Positions 18,269 through 24,181 of a DNA stretch of 24,181 nt are shown in pieces. The notes under the pieces are model-generated. The model searched no databases. It was not told the origin of the DNA and saw only the letters and a program-made list of their open reading frames with translations. A program made the position numbers and the translations under genes. The DNA is from Lonsdalea britannica. Lineage in GTDB: Bacteria > Pseudomonadota > Gammaproteobacteria > Enterobacterales > Enterobacteriaceae. The stretch lies in the NCBI RefSeq assembly GCF_946477055.1, contig NZ_CAMKXG010000016.1:1-24181 (forward strand). Reading direction: 5' to 3'. The stretch's first letter is position 1; every line of letters begins with the position of its first letter.

Positions 18269-19635
18269 CCGACTGGCCGTGGCGGCACTGGGCGCGACAG
18301 CAGCCCGACGCGACGGCGCTGATCCGTGACGATGAAGACTGGAGCTGGCGCAAGCTGGCCGATGAGGTTGAAAAGCGTTCTGCGGCGTTCGTCCGTCAGG
18401 GCGTCACTGAGGGGAGCGGCGTCGCGCTGCGTGGGCGCAATAGCAGCGAAATGTTGTTGAGCTACCTGGCGCTGTTGCAGTGCGGCGCGCGTTTGCTGCC
18501 GCTTAATCCACAGCTGCCCGTCACGCAGACGGACGTGCTGCTGCCCTCGCTGGATATCCGCTTCGGTCTGTGTTTCAGCGAGACGCCTTGGCCTGATGCG
18601 ATCGTCCCCCTGACTGCCGGGAGCGACGAAGCCGTAGAGCCTCAACCGCGCACCGCATGGGATCAGGCGCGACTGGCGACGATGACGCTGACCTCCGGCT
18701 CTAGCGGCCTGCCGAAGGCGGCGGTGCATACCTTTGCCGCGCATCTGGCGAGCGCAGAGGGCGTACGCGGACTGATGCCCTACGCGATGGGCGACAGCTG
18801 GCTGCTCTCCTTACCGCTGTTTCACGTCTCCGGGCAAGGTATCGTCTGGCGCTGGCTGGCGGCGGGAGCCTGCTTGGTGGTGCGGCCGGGGCATTCGTTA
18901 GATATTGCGCTGCGGGGCTGTACGCATGCTTCGCTGGTGCCAACGCAGCTATGGCGTCTGCTGGCGCAGGGCGACGTGCCGCCATCGCTGACCTCGGTAC
19001 TGCTGGGCGGCGCGATGATCCCGTTGACGCTGACGCAACAGGCCGAAGCCATCGGCATTCGTTGCTGGTGCGGTTACGGGCTGACGGAGTTGGCCTCCAC
19101 CGTGTGCGCCAAGCGCGCCGACGGGCGTCCCGGCGTCGGTCTGCCGCTTGCCGGACGTCATATTCAAGCCGTGGATGAGGAGATTTGGCTGCGAGGCAGC
19201 AGTCTGGCGTCCGGTTATTGGCGCGATGGCGCGCTGCACCCGTTGACCGACTCGCAGGGCTGGTTCCATACCCGCGATCGCGGCGGCTGGGATGGCAGCG
19301 AGTGGCGCATCATGGGACGGTTGGATAATCAGTTCTTCAGCGGCGGTGAAGGCGTTCAGCCGGAGGATGTGGAAGCGGTGCTATTGCAGCATCCGGCGGT
19401 TGAATTCGCCTGCGTCGTGCCGGTGGATGATGTGGAGTTCGGGCAGCGCCCGGTTGCGGTGGTTGAGACCGCGGGGGAGTGCGATCTGACGATGCTTCGC
19501 GACTGGCTCGCGCCGCAGCTGGTGGGATATCAGCGTCCCGTGGCGTTCTATTTTCTGCCCGGGACGCTGAAAAACGGCGGCATAAAAATCTCCCGTCAGC
19601 AGGTCGCCGCCTGGGTGCGGCGGCAGCGCGGCTGA
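18256..19635 (+). CDS. menE: o-succinylbenzoate-CoA ligase MenE
   Basis: MenE activates o-succinylbenzoate with ATP and coenzyme A to o-succinylbenzoyl-CoA, the MenB substrate. It is an adenylate-forming (ANL) enzyme. The 459-residue product shows the phosphate-binding loop [13 protein letters not shown] (143-155), GYGLTELAS (273-281), the hinge-region TRDRG (339-343) and [14 protein letters not shown], and C-terminal Lys440 and Lys444 in KNGGIKIS, the region of the catalytic lysine. The ATG at 18256 lies inside the menC end in another frame, so translation is coupled; the ribosome site (GGAC) is weak. It is the last gene of the cluster and converges on katA. The menA, menI and ubiE functions needed to finish menaquinone are not in the window. 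Confidence 0.95.
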   Translation: MAVVADWPWRHWARQQPDATALIRDDEDWSWRKLADEVEKRSAAFVRQGVTEGSGVALRGRNSSEMLLSYLALLQCGARLLPLNPQLPVTQTDVLLPSLDIRFGLCFSETPWPDAIVPLTAGSDEAVEPQPRTAWDQARLATMTLTSGSSGLPKAAVHTFAAHLASAEGVRGLMPYAMGDSWLLSLPLFHVSGQGIVWRWLAAGACLVVRPGHSLDIALRGCTHASLVPTQLWRLLAQGDVPPSLTSVLLGGAMIPLTLTQQAEAIGIRCWCGYGLTELASTVCAKRADGRPGVGLPLAGRHIQAVDEEIWLRGSSLASGYWRDGALHPLTDSQGWFHTRDRGGWDGSEWRIMGRLDNQFFSGGEGVQPEDVEAVLLQHPAVEFACVVPVDDVEFGQRPVAVVETAGECDLTMLRDWLAPQLVGYQRPVAFYFLPGTLKNGGIKISRQQVAAWVRRQRG

Positions 19636-19639
19636 CAAA

Positions 19640-19682
19640 CCTGCGGGCGGTGTGTCCGTGAAAGACACTCGCCGTCCGCAGG
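19640..19682. terminator. shared hairpin between convergent menE and katA
   Basis: CCTGCGG (19640-19646) pairs with CCGCAGG (19676-19682). The stem continues inward through G-T wobbles to TGTC/GACA around a seven-base loop. It fills the gap between the menE stop (19633-19635) and the katA stop (19690-19692). Neither side has a good T tract, so it may end both transcripts with modest efficiency. Confidence 0.55.
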
Positions 19683-19689
19683 CAGGAAA

Positions 19690-21129
19690 TTAACGGCCCA
19701 GCGCTTTGGCGACGCCCGCGCCGTAGGCCGGATCAACTAGGTTGAACAGCGCGATCTGACGGTCCTGAATGAACTCAGGCACCTGAGACAGCTCGCCGGC
19801 GATACGCTGGAACATCCGCTGATGCTCTTCTTCGCTCAACAGCTGGAACAGCGCGCGCGGCTGGCTGAAGTAGTCGCCGTCTTCGCGGTGATTCCAGTGA
19901 TCGGCCGCGCCTTCCAACGACAGTGGCGGCTCGCTGAAGTCAGGCTGTTCCTGGAATACGTTGAAGCTGTTCGGCTCATACGTGGCGCCGTTGCCGCTGT
20001 TGCCGTCCACGCGCATCGCGCCGTCACGGTGATAGCTATGGAACGGGCAGCGCGGTTTGTTGACCGGGATCTGGTGGTGGTTAACACCCAGACGGTAACG
20101 CTCGGCATCGCCGTAGGAGAACAGACGGCCCTGCAGCATTTTGTCCGGCGAGAAGCTCACGCCCGGCACGACGTTCGCCGGGCTGAAAGCGGACTGTTCC
20201 ACTTCGGCGAAGTAGTTTTCCGGATTGCGGTTCAGTTCGAAATAACCGACATCGATCAGCGGATAGTCGCCGTGCGGCCAGACCTTGGTCAGATCGAACG
20301 GGTTGTACGGCACCTGAGAGGCTTCCGCTTCCGGCATGATCTGCACCTGCAGGTTCCAGCGAGGGAAGTCGCCGCGGTCGATGGCGTCGAACAGATCGCG
20401 CTGAGAGCTTTCACGGTCTTTCCCGATCAGCTGTTCCGCTTCGTCGTCCATCAAGTTTTCGATACCCTGCTGGCAACGGAAGTGGAATTTCACCCAGAAA
20501 CGTTCGTTGTCGGCGTTGATGAAGCTGTAGGTGTGGCTACCAAAACCGTGAATGTGGCGATAGGATTTCGGCAGGCCGCGGTCGCTGAAGTCGATAGTCA
20601 GCTGGTGCAGCGCTTCCGGCAACTGGGAGAAGAAGTCCCATTTGTAGACCGGGTTACGCAGGTTGGTACGCGGATCGCGTTTTACCACGTGGTTCAGATC
20701 CGGGAATTTCAGCGGGTCGCGCAGGTAGAAGACCGGCGTGTTGTTGCCGACCAGATCCCAGTTCCCTTCTTCGGTGTAGAATTTCATGGCAAAACCACGA
20801 ATATCGCGCTCAGCGTCGGCACCGCCACGTTCCCCGGCGACGGTGGAGAAACGCAGGAACATGTCTGTCTGCTTACCGACTTCGGAGAAGATTTTAGCGC
20901 GGGTGTAGCGGCTGATATCGTGGGTGACGGTGAAAGTACCGTAAGCGCCGGAGCCTTTGGCATGCATGCGTCGCTCAGGGATCACTTCACGGTCAAAATG
21001 GGCCAGCTTTTCCAGGAACCAAACGTCCTGCAGCAGCATCGGGCCTCGGGGGCCTGCGGTCATTACGTTGTTATTGCTGACGACCGGCGCGCCGGAGGCC
21101 GTGGTCAGCTTTTGTTTTTCATTGCTCAT
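19690..21129 (-). CDS. katA: haem catalase, small-subunit type (KatA-like)
   Basis: This cytoplasmic monofunctional catalase breaks hydrogen peroxide into water and oxygen. At 479 residues with no flavodoxin-like C-terminal domain it belongs to the small-subunit, NADPH-binding clade, unlike the large E. coli KatE. The distal His56 lies in [10 protein letters not shown], the catalytic Asn129 in [10 protein letters not shown] and the haem-ligand Tyr339 in [14 protein letters not shown]. The ATG has an excellent ribosome site (AAGGAAG, about five bases upstream). It is transcribed away from yfaZ and toward menE. The upstream region carries a candidate promoter whose -10 sits inside an inverted repeat, which would suit regulation by peroxide or iron, but the regulator cannot be named. 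In E. coli K-12 this place, between menE and yfaZ, holds pmrD, the arn operon, ais and nudI. Confidence 0.95.
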   Translation of the reverse strand: MSNEKQKLTTASGAPVVSNNNVMTAGPRGPMLLQDVWFLEKLAHFDREVIPERRMHAKGSGAYGTFTVTHDISRYTRAKIFSEVGKQTDMFLRFSTVAGERGGADAERDIRGFAMKFYTEEGNWDLVGNNTPVFYLRDPLKFPDLNHVVKRDPRTNLRNPVYKWDFFSQLPEALHQLTIDFSDRGLPKSYRHIHGFGSHTYSFINADNERFWVKFHFRCQQGIENLMDDEAEQLIGKDRESSQRDLFDAIDRGDFPRWNLQVQIMPEAEASQVPYNPFDLTKVWPHGDYPLIDVGYFELNRNPENYFAEVEQSAFSPANVVPGVSFSPDKMLQGRLFSYGDAERYRLGVNHHQIPVNKPRCPFHSYHRDGAMRVDGNSGNGATYEPNSFNVFQEQPDFSEPPLSLEGAADHWNHREDGDYFSQPRALFQLLSEEEHQRMFQRIAGELSQVPEFIQDRQIALFNLVDPAYGAGVAKALGR

Positions 21130-21155
21130 GTTTACTTCCTTACGGTTTGACTCGA

Positions 21156-21172
21156 CTGATAAGAACTATCAG
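21156..21172. repeat. CTGATA-N5-TATCAG inverted repeat in katA leader
   Basis: Perfect six-base arms (21156-21161 and 21167-21172) have a five-base spacer and lie 27-43 bases upstream of the katA start. It may be an operator or an mRNA hairpin. Confidence 0.45.
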
Positions 21173-21193
21173 CCAGAGCCGGTAATTAGGCAA
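21165..21193 (-). promoter_or_regulatory. candidate katA promoter
   Basis: On the minus strand TTGCCT (21193-21188) and GATAGT (21170-21165) are separated by exactly 17 bases, each matching four of six consensus positions. The -10 lies within the CTGATA/TATCAG repeat, so a protein bound there would block the promoter. Confidence 0.4.
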
Positions 21194-21205
21194 ATCGGCG
21201 ACGCT

Positions 21206-21216
21206 TATCATTGATA
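21206..21216. repeat. TATCA-T-TGATA palindrome
   Basis: Perfect five-base arms flank one base, in the katA-yfaZ divergent region. It uses the same TGATA half-site as the repeat at 21156-21172 and as TGATATCA at 21371-21378, hinting at repeated sites for one regulator. Confidence 0.4.
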
Positions 21217-21405
21217 TCGCCAGCGCTGAAAAAGGCGAATTTGTCGTATTTCGTCAGGCGAAACCCGCATTTTTAGCCTTATTCTGGCTCCCACCACAGT
21301 AAACATCACGTAGAATCATTCCGTTTTTGTAACGTCTATATTGACTTTGCGGCTGGCGACCGGCGCGAGTTGATATCACTCACCCCTGATTTAAGGACGA
21401 TAACG

Positions 21406-21945
21406 ATGAAAAAATTGATGACAGCCTGCCTCGGCGGACTTTTGCTGGCCTCGGCAGGCGCTCAGGCTATCGGCATTTCGGCGGAAGCGGGTAAGGACTA
21501 TGTGAGCGGCGGCGCCAGCATTGGCTTGCCCTTCCCGGGGTTGTCCGCCAACGCGGGCTGGGGTCATGATAATGACAACAACAATGATGCCTACACTCTC
21601 GGGGTGGACTACGGCTTCAGCCTGGGCCGTGCTGCGGTCAAAGCGGGCGTCAAAGGCGTCTATCTGCAACCCGATCACGGCGATGACGGCTACGGTCTGG
21701 CGGTGGGCGGCGGCGTGCAGTTCCCGCTGACCTCGTCTTTCTCGCTGTTCGGGGAAGGCTACTACTCGCCGGAGGCGTTCACCAGCCATCTGGATCATTA
21801 TGTTGAAGCGAAAGGCGGGGTTCGTTGGCAGCCGCTGCGTCCGCTCTCCGTGGACGTGGGCTATCGCTATATCACGATGGGGTCGACCAACGACGATCGC
21901 AGAATTGCTGACGGTGTTTACCTCGGCGCGGGCCTTAGCTTCTAA
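21406..21945 (+). CDS. yfaZ: YfaZ-family outer-membrane protein
   Basis: This small predicted outer-membrane beta-barrel has no established function. The 179-residue product begins with a clear signal peptide: MKK, a hydrophobic core LMTACLGGLLLAS, and cleavage near AGAQA at residues 16-21. The mature part alternates polar and hydrophobic residues with many Gly and aromatic residues, and ends in a terminal Phe (GAGLSF), the usual outer-membrane sorting signal. An Asp/Asn-rich turn (HDNDNNNDAY) lies near residue 55. The ATG at 21406 has AAGGA at 21393-21397, eight bases upstream; a TTG 12 codons earlier lacks support and would spoil the signal peptide. It lies next to yfaY, as in E. coli, and is divergent from katA. 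Confidence 0.88.
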   Translation: MKKLMTACLGGLLLASAGAQAIGISAEAGKDYVSGGASIGLPFPGLSANAGWGHDNDNNNDAYTLGVDYGFSLGRAAVKAGVKGVYLQPDHGDDGYGLAVGGGVQFPLTSSFSLFGEGYYSPEAFTSHLDHYVEAKGGVRWQPLRPLSVDVGYRYITMGSTNDDRRIADGVYLGAGLSF

Positions 21946-21955
21946 TCTCTGCCAC

Positions 21956-21984
21956 AGGGCGCGGTTTTCCGCGCCTTCTTCTCT
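21956..21984 (+). terminator. yfaZ intrinsic terminator
   Basis: GGCGCGG (21958-21964) pairs perfectly with CCGCGCC (21969-21975) over a TTTT loop, followed by a T-rich tail TTCTTCTCT. It starts about 12 bases after the yfaZ stop, so yfaY probably has its own promoter; the AT-rich stretch with TATCAT at 22035-22040 is one candidate. Confidence 0.75.
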
Positions 21985-22177
21985 GAATCATCAATCCCAC
22001 GTTTACCCACAGCGTCATTCCTTTATTATCTAAGTATCATAAATTGTGATGACCTCGTGCCGCCCGCTGAATCGCAGGTTGCCGGTCGGCGACGTCCTGT
22101 TATTACCGCCTGCCAGATAAGGTGCGCTGGCGCCAGGCAGACGAAGGCCCGACGAGTCACGAATGGAGAAAGTAAAC

Positions 22178-23377
22178 ATGCTTAGGGTTGAGATGCTTTG
22201 CACCGGCGACGAGGTGCTGCACGGCCAGATCGTCGATACCAATGCAGCCTGGTTGGCGGATTACCTGTTTCAGCAAGGCGCGCCGATGACCAGCCGCATG
22301 ACGGTTGGCGATGAATTGGATGCGCTGGTAACGGCGTTGACCGAACGCAGTCATGTCGCGGATGTGTTGATCGTCAACGGCGGACTGGGGCCGACCAGCG
22401 ACGATTTAAGTTCGCTGGCAGCGGCGACGGCGGCAGGCGTCTCTCTGGTAGAGCACTCGGAGTGGCTGGCGAAAATGACGGCTTACTTTGCCGATCGCGG
22501 TCGTCCCATGTCGGCGTTGAATCGCAAGCAGGCGCTAATCCCGGACGGCGCGGAGCTGCTCGACAACCCGGTCGGCACCGCCTGCGGCTTTGCACTAAAG
22601 CTGAACCGCTGCCTGTTATTTTTCACGCCCGGCGTGCCGTCTGAATTCAAAGTGATGGTAGACCAGCAGATTATGCCGCGCTTACGTCAGCGCTTTTCCC
22701 TCGGCGAAGCGCCGCTCTGCCTGCGTCTGACCACCTTCGGGCGCGGTGAAAGCGATTTGGCGAGCGCGCTGGCGCCGCTTACGCTGCCGCCGGGCGTGGT
22801 GCTGGGTTACCGCTGCGCCGTGCCTATCGTCGAAATCAAATTGACCGGCCCCGCATCGCAGCAGGATGCCATGCAGGCGTTGTGGCGACAGGTACAAGAG
22901 ATCGTTGGCGACAGTACGGTGTTTGAGGGGACCGCAGGTCTGCCTGCGCAGCTGGCGCAGACGCTGTCTGAGCGTCAACTGCGGGTGGCGATTGCCGAAA
23001 CGTTCACCGCCGGGTTGCTGCACTGGCAACTGCGCGGCGCGAATGCGCCGTTGGCGGGCGGCGAGCTGTTGACGGCCTCCGACAAGACATCCAGCCCATT
23101 AACAACGGTGTCGCAGCAGGCGCGTGAGCTGGCGCAGCGATGCGGGGCGCAGGTGGCTCTGGTGGTGGGTGAGTTGAGCGAAGGACGTTTGTCTCTGGCG
23201 CTGCATACGCCTTCGCAAACGCTGGCTCAGACCCTGCAGTTCAATGCGGCCCGTTACGCGCTATCGACGCAGCAGGAGATTGTCGCGATGGCGGCGATGA
23301 ATATGCTGCGGCGTTGGTTGAGCGGCGTCTCGCCCTACGGGGGTAACGGCTGGATTGAAACGGTGGAAACCTGCTAG
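22178..23377 (+). CDS. yfaY: CinA-like protein YfaY
   Basis: YfaY is a two-domain CinA-family protein. The N-terminal molybdopterin-binding-like (COG1058) domain is well kept, with STGDEVLHG-type opening (here CTGDEVLHGQIVDTNAAWLA), VNGGLGPTSDD at 66-76, NPVGTACGF and FTPGVPSEF. The C-terminal nicotinamide-nucleotide amidase-like domain is degenerate: where active PncC proteins have AESCTGG this reads AETFTAG (273-279), and the following conserved block is also lost, so amidase activity is unlikely. The product is 399 residues. The ATG at 22178 is chosen over ATG 22163 because GGAG (22165-22168) sits nine bases before it and because E. coli YfaY starts at this point. The true role is unknown. 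It converges on cnoX. Confidence 0.9.
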   Translation: MLRVEMLCTGDEVLHGQIVDTNAAWLADYLFQQGAPMTSRMTVGDELDALVTALTERSHVADVLIVNGGLGPTSDDLSSLAAATAAGVSLVEHSEWLAKMTAYFADRGRPMSALNRKQALIPDGAELLDNPVGTACGFALKLNRCLLFFTPGVPSEFKVMVDQQIMPRLRQRFSLGEAPLCLRLTTFGRGESDLASALAPLTLPPGVVLGYRCAVPIVEIKLTGPASQQDAMQALWRQVQEIVGDSTVFEGTAGLPAQLAQTLSERQLRVAIAETFTAGLLHWQLRGANAPLAGGELLTASDKTSSPLTTVSQQARELAQRCGAQVALVVGELSEGRLSLALHTPSQTLAQTLQFNAARYALSTQQEIVAMAAMNMLRRWLSGVSPYGGNGWIETVETC

Positions 23378-23396
23378 CGGGGTAACACAAGAAGGG

Positions 23397-23419
23397 CGAC
23401 GGGCCGGGGCGGCCCGTCG
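23397..23419. terminator. two-way hairpin between yfaY and cnoX
   Basis: CGACGGGCCG (23397-23406) and CGGCCCGTCG (23410-23419) form a perfect ten-base stem with a GGG loop, midway between two convergent stop codons. On the minus strand it is followed by the T-containing CCCTTCTTG; on the plus strand only AAACG follows. Confidence 0.65.
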
Positions 23420-23432
23420 AAACGTGCGGTAA

Positions 23433-24181
23433 TCAGTACAGCAGCGCGTAGAGCTGGCGACGATAGCGCGCGGCCAGCGCATCACCGGTGCCCAGCGCTG
23501 ACATGATGTCCATCATCGTTTTGCGCGCGCTGCCGTTGGCGGCCGCCAGATCCTTTTTCAGCATGCCGAGCAGTAATTCTAACGCCTCTTCGTTACGGCC
23601 GACCTGATGCAGTTGCAGGCTCAGCTTCACCGCCAGTTCCGCATTGTCCGGATCCGCGTCCAGCTCCTGCTGCAGCTGTTTGATTTCCGGGGTATCGGCG
23701 GCCTGTTTCAGCAACTCAATCTGCGCCACCAGACCGTGGTAACGGCTGTCCTGATCCTGAATCGGAATGGTGCTCAGCACGGCTTCGGCGTCTTCCGCAC
23801 GATTCAGCTCAATCTGCACTTCCGCCAGCAACAGGGCGATATCGCTGCGTTTGCTATCCAACTGCCAGGCGTCTTTCAACAGCGGCAGGGCGTCCTGCAA
23901 TTTTCCGTCCTGAATTAAACGCTCGGCTTCAGCCGTTTTGAGATCTTCCGCTTTGGGCAGAACGCGCTGCAGCAGTTCGCGGATCGCTTCCTCCGGCTGA
24001 GGCCCCTGGAAGCCGTCCAACGGCTGACCGTCTTTGAACAGATAGACGGTGGGGATCGCGCGCAGGCCGAACTGCGCGGCGACGCGTTGTTCTGCATCGC
24101 AGTCCACTTTCGCCAGCAAGAATTGCCCTGCGTATTCGGCGGCCAGCCGGTCCAGTACCGGGCCGAGCTCCTGACAGTGCT
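23433..24181 (-). CDS. cnoX: chaperedoxin CnoX (YbbN), 5' end cut by window edge
   Basis: CnoX is a thioredoxin-like holdase and co-chaperone that protects clients under chlorine or oxidative stress and passes them to GroEL/ES and DnaK. The visible part is 249 codons. It opens in the thioredoxin domain with HCQELGPVL, the C-terminal half of the active-site motif (SQHC in E. coli; the first positions are outside), then [12 protein letters not shown] with the cis-proline. The rest is the helical TPR-like region with [15 protein letters not shown], ending in [10 protein letters not shown]. The reading frame stays open to the window edge, so the TTG at 24119 is not the start; about 35 N-terminal residues are missing. 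In E. coli K-12 ybbN lies far from yfaY, so this neighbourhood is rearranged. Confidence 0.95.
   Translation of the reverse strand, partial: HCQELGPVLDRLAAEYAGQFLLAKVDCDAEQRVAAQFGLRAIPTVYLFKDGQPLDGFQGPQPEEAIRELLQRVLPKAEDLKTAEAERLIQDGKLQDALPLLKDAWQLDSKRSDIALLLAEVQIELNRAEDAEAVLSTIPIQDQDSRYHGLVAQIELLKQAADTPEIKQLQQELDADPDNAELAVKLSLQLHQVGRNEEALELLLGMLKKDLAAANGSARKTMMDIMSALGTGDALAARYRRQLYALLY

Noticed and set aside
12552..19635. men cluster as a novel biosynthetic system
   Set aside because: Gene order menFDHBCE and all active-site residues match the standard enterobacterial menaquinone pathway.
19822..21150. 442-codon ORF antisense to katA
   Set aside because: It mirrors the catalase gene almost end to end, as expected from GC-rich codon bias; no ribosome site and no domain resemblance.
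21341..21376. TTGACT with TGATAT as a yfaZ promoter
   Set aside because: The spacing is about 24 bases, well outside the 16-18 expected, and no other -10 fits.
22163..22177. YfaY start at ATG 22163
   Set aside because: It would bury the GGAG ribosome site inside the gene; the ATG at 22178 has that site at proper spacing and matches the family start.
24117..24119. TTG at 24119 as the cnoX start
   Set aside because: The frame continues upstream to the window edge with matching thioredoxin-domain sequence (HCQELGPVL), so the gene is simply truncated.

Overview
The window looks like the left end of an assembly contig from a gamma-proteobacterium of the order Enterobacterales. The proteins read as close orthologues of E. 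coli K-12 proteins recalled from memory (GyrA, UbiG, RcsB, MenB nearly residue for residue). RcsC-RcsD-RcsB and small-protein gene order also fit that order. The high GC of the men genes and the rearranged gene order suggest a soft-rot or plant-associated lineage (Pectobacteriaceae-like), but the genus cannot be fixed from the sequence alone. Bases 1-32 are not genomic: they match the Illumina Nextera read-1 adapter plus Tn5 mosaic end.

Layout. 33-419: a very AT-rich stretch leading into a small exported, Ser-rich protein of unknown function. 420-1021: about 600 bases without a recognised gene, holding one strong stem-loop and a 30-codon ORF with an excellent Shine-Dalgarno. 1022-4631: ubiG and gyrA, divergent. 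4661-4737: two tandem intrinsic terminators. 4762-12270: the Rcs envelope-stress phosphorelay, with rcsC (+) convergent with rcsB and rcsD (-), and an MFS transporter gene immediately upstream of rcsD and nearly touching it. 12552-19635: the complete menFDHBCE cluster, with tightly overlapping genes. 19690-21129: katA catalase, convergent with menE. 21406-23377: yfaZ and yfaY. 23433-24181: cnoX (ybbN), cut by the right edge.

How the genes work together. UbiG acts in ubiquinone synthesis. MenF, MenD, MenH, MenC, MenE and MenB take chorismate to 1,4-dihydroxy-2-naphthoyl-CoA in menaquinone synthesis, so both respiratory quinone branches are represented. RcsC, RcsD and RcsB form a His-Asp-His-Asp relay from envelope to DNA. 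KatA and CnoX both deal with oxidative damage. GyrA is a housekeeping topoisomerase subunit.

The window is mainly core genome; I see no phage, IS element, CRISPR, tRNA or rRNA, and no convincing new multi-gene system. The best leads are the adapter tip, the two small ORFs at the left end, the terminator sitting 24 bases before the TTG start of rcsC, the MFS-rcsD junction, and the TGATA/TATCA site cluster between katA and yfaZ.
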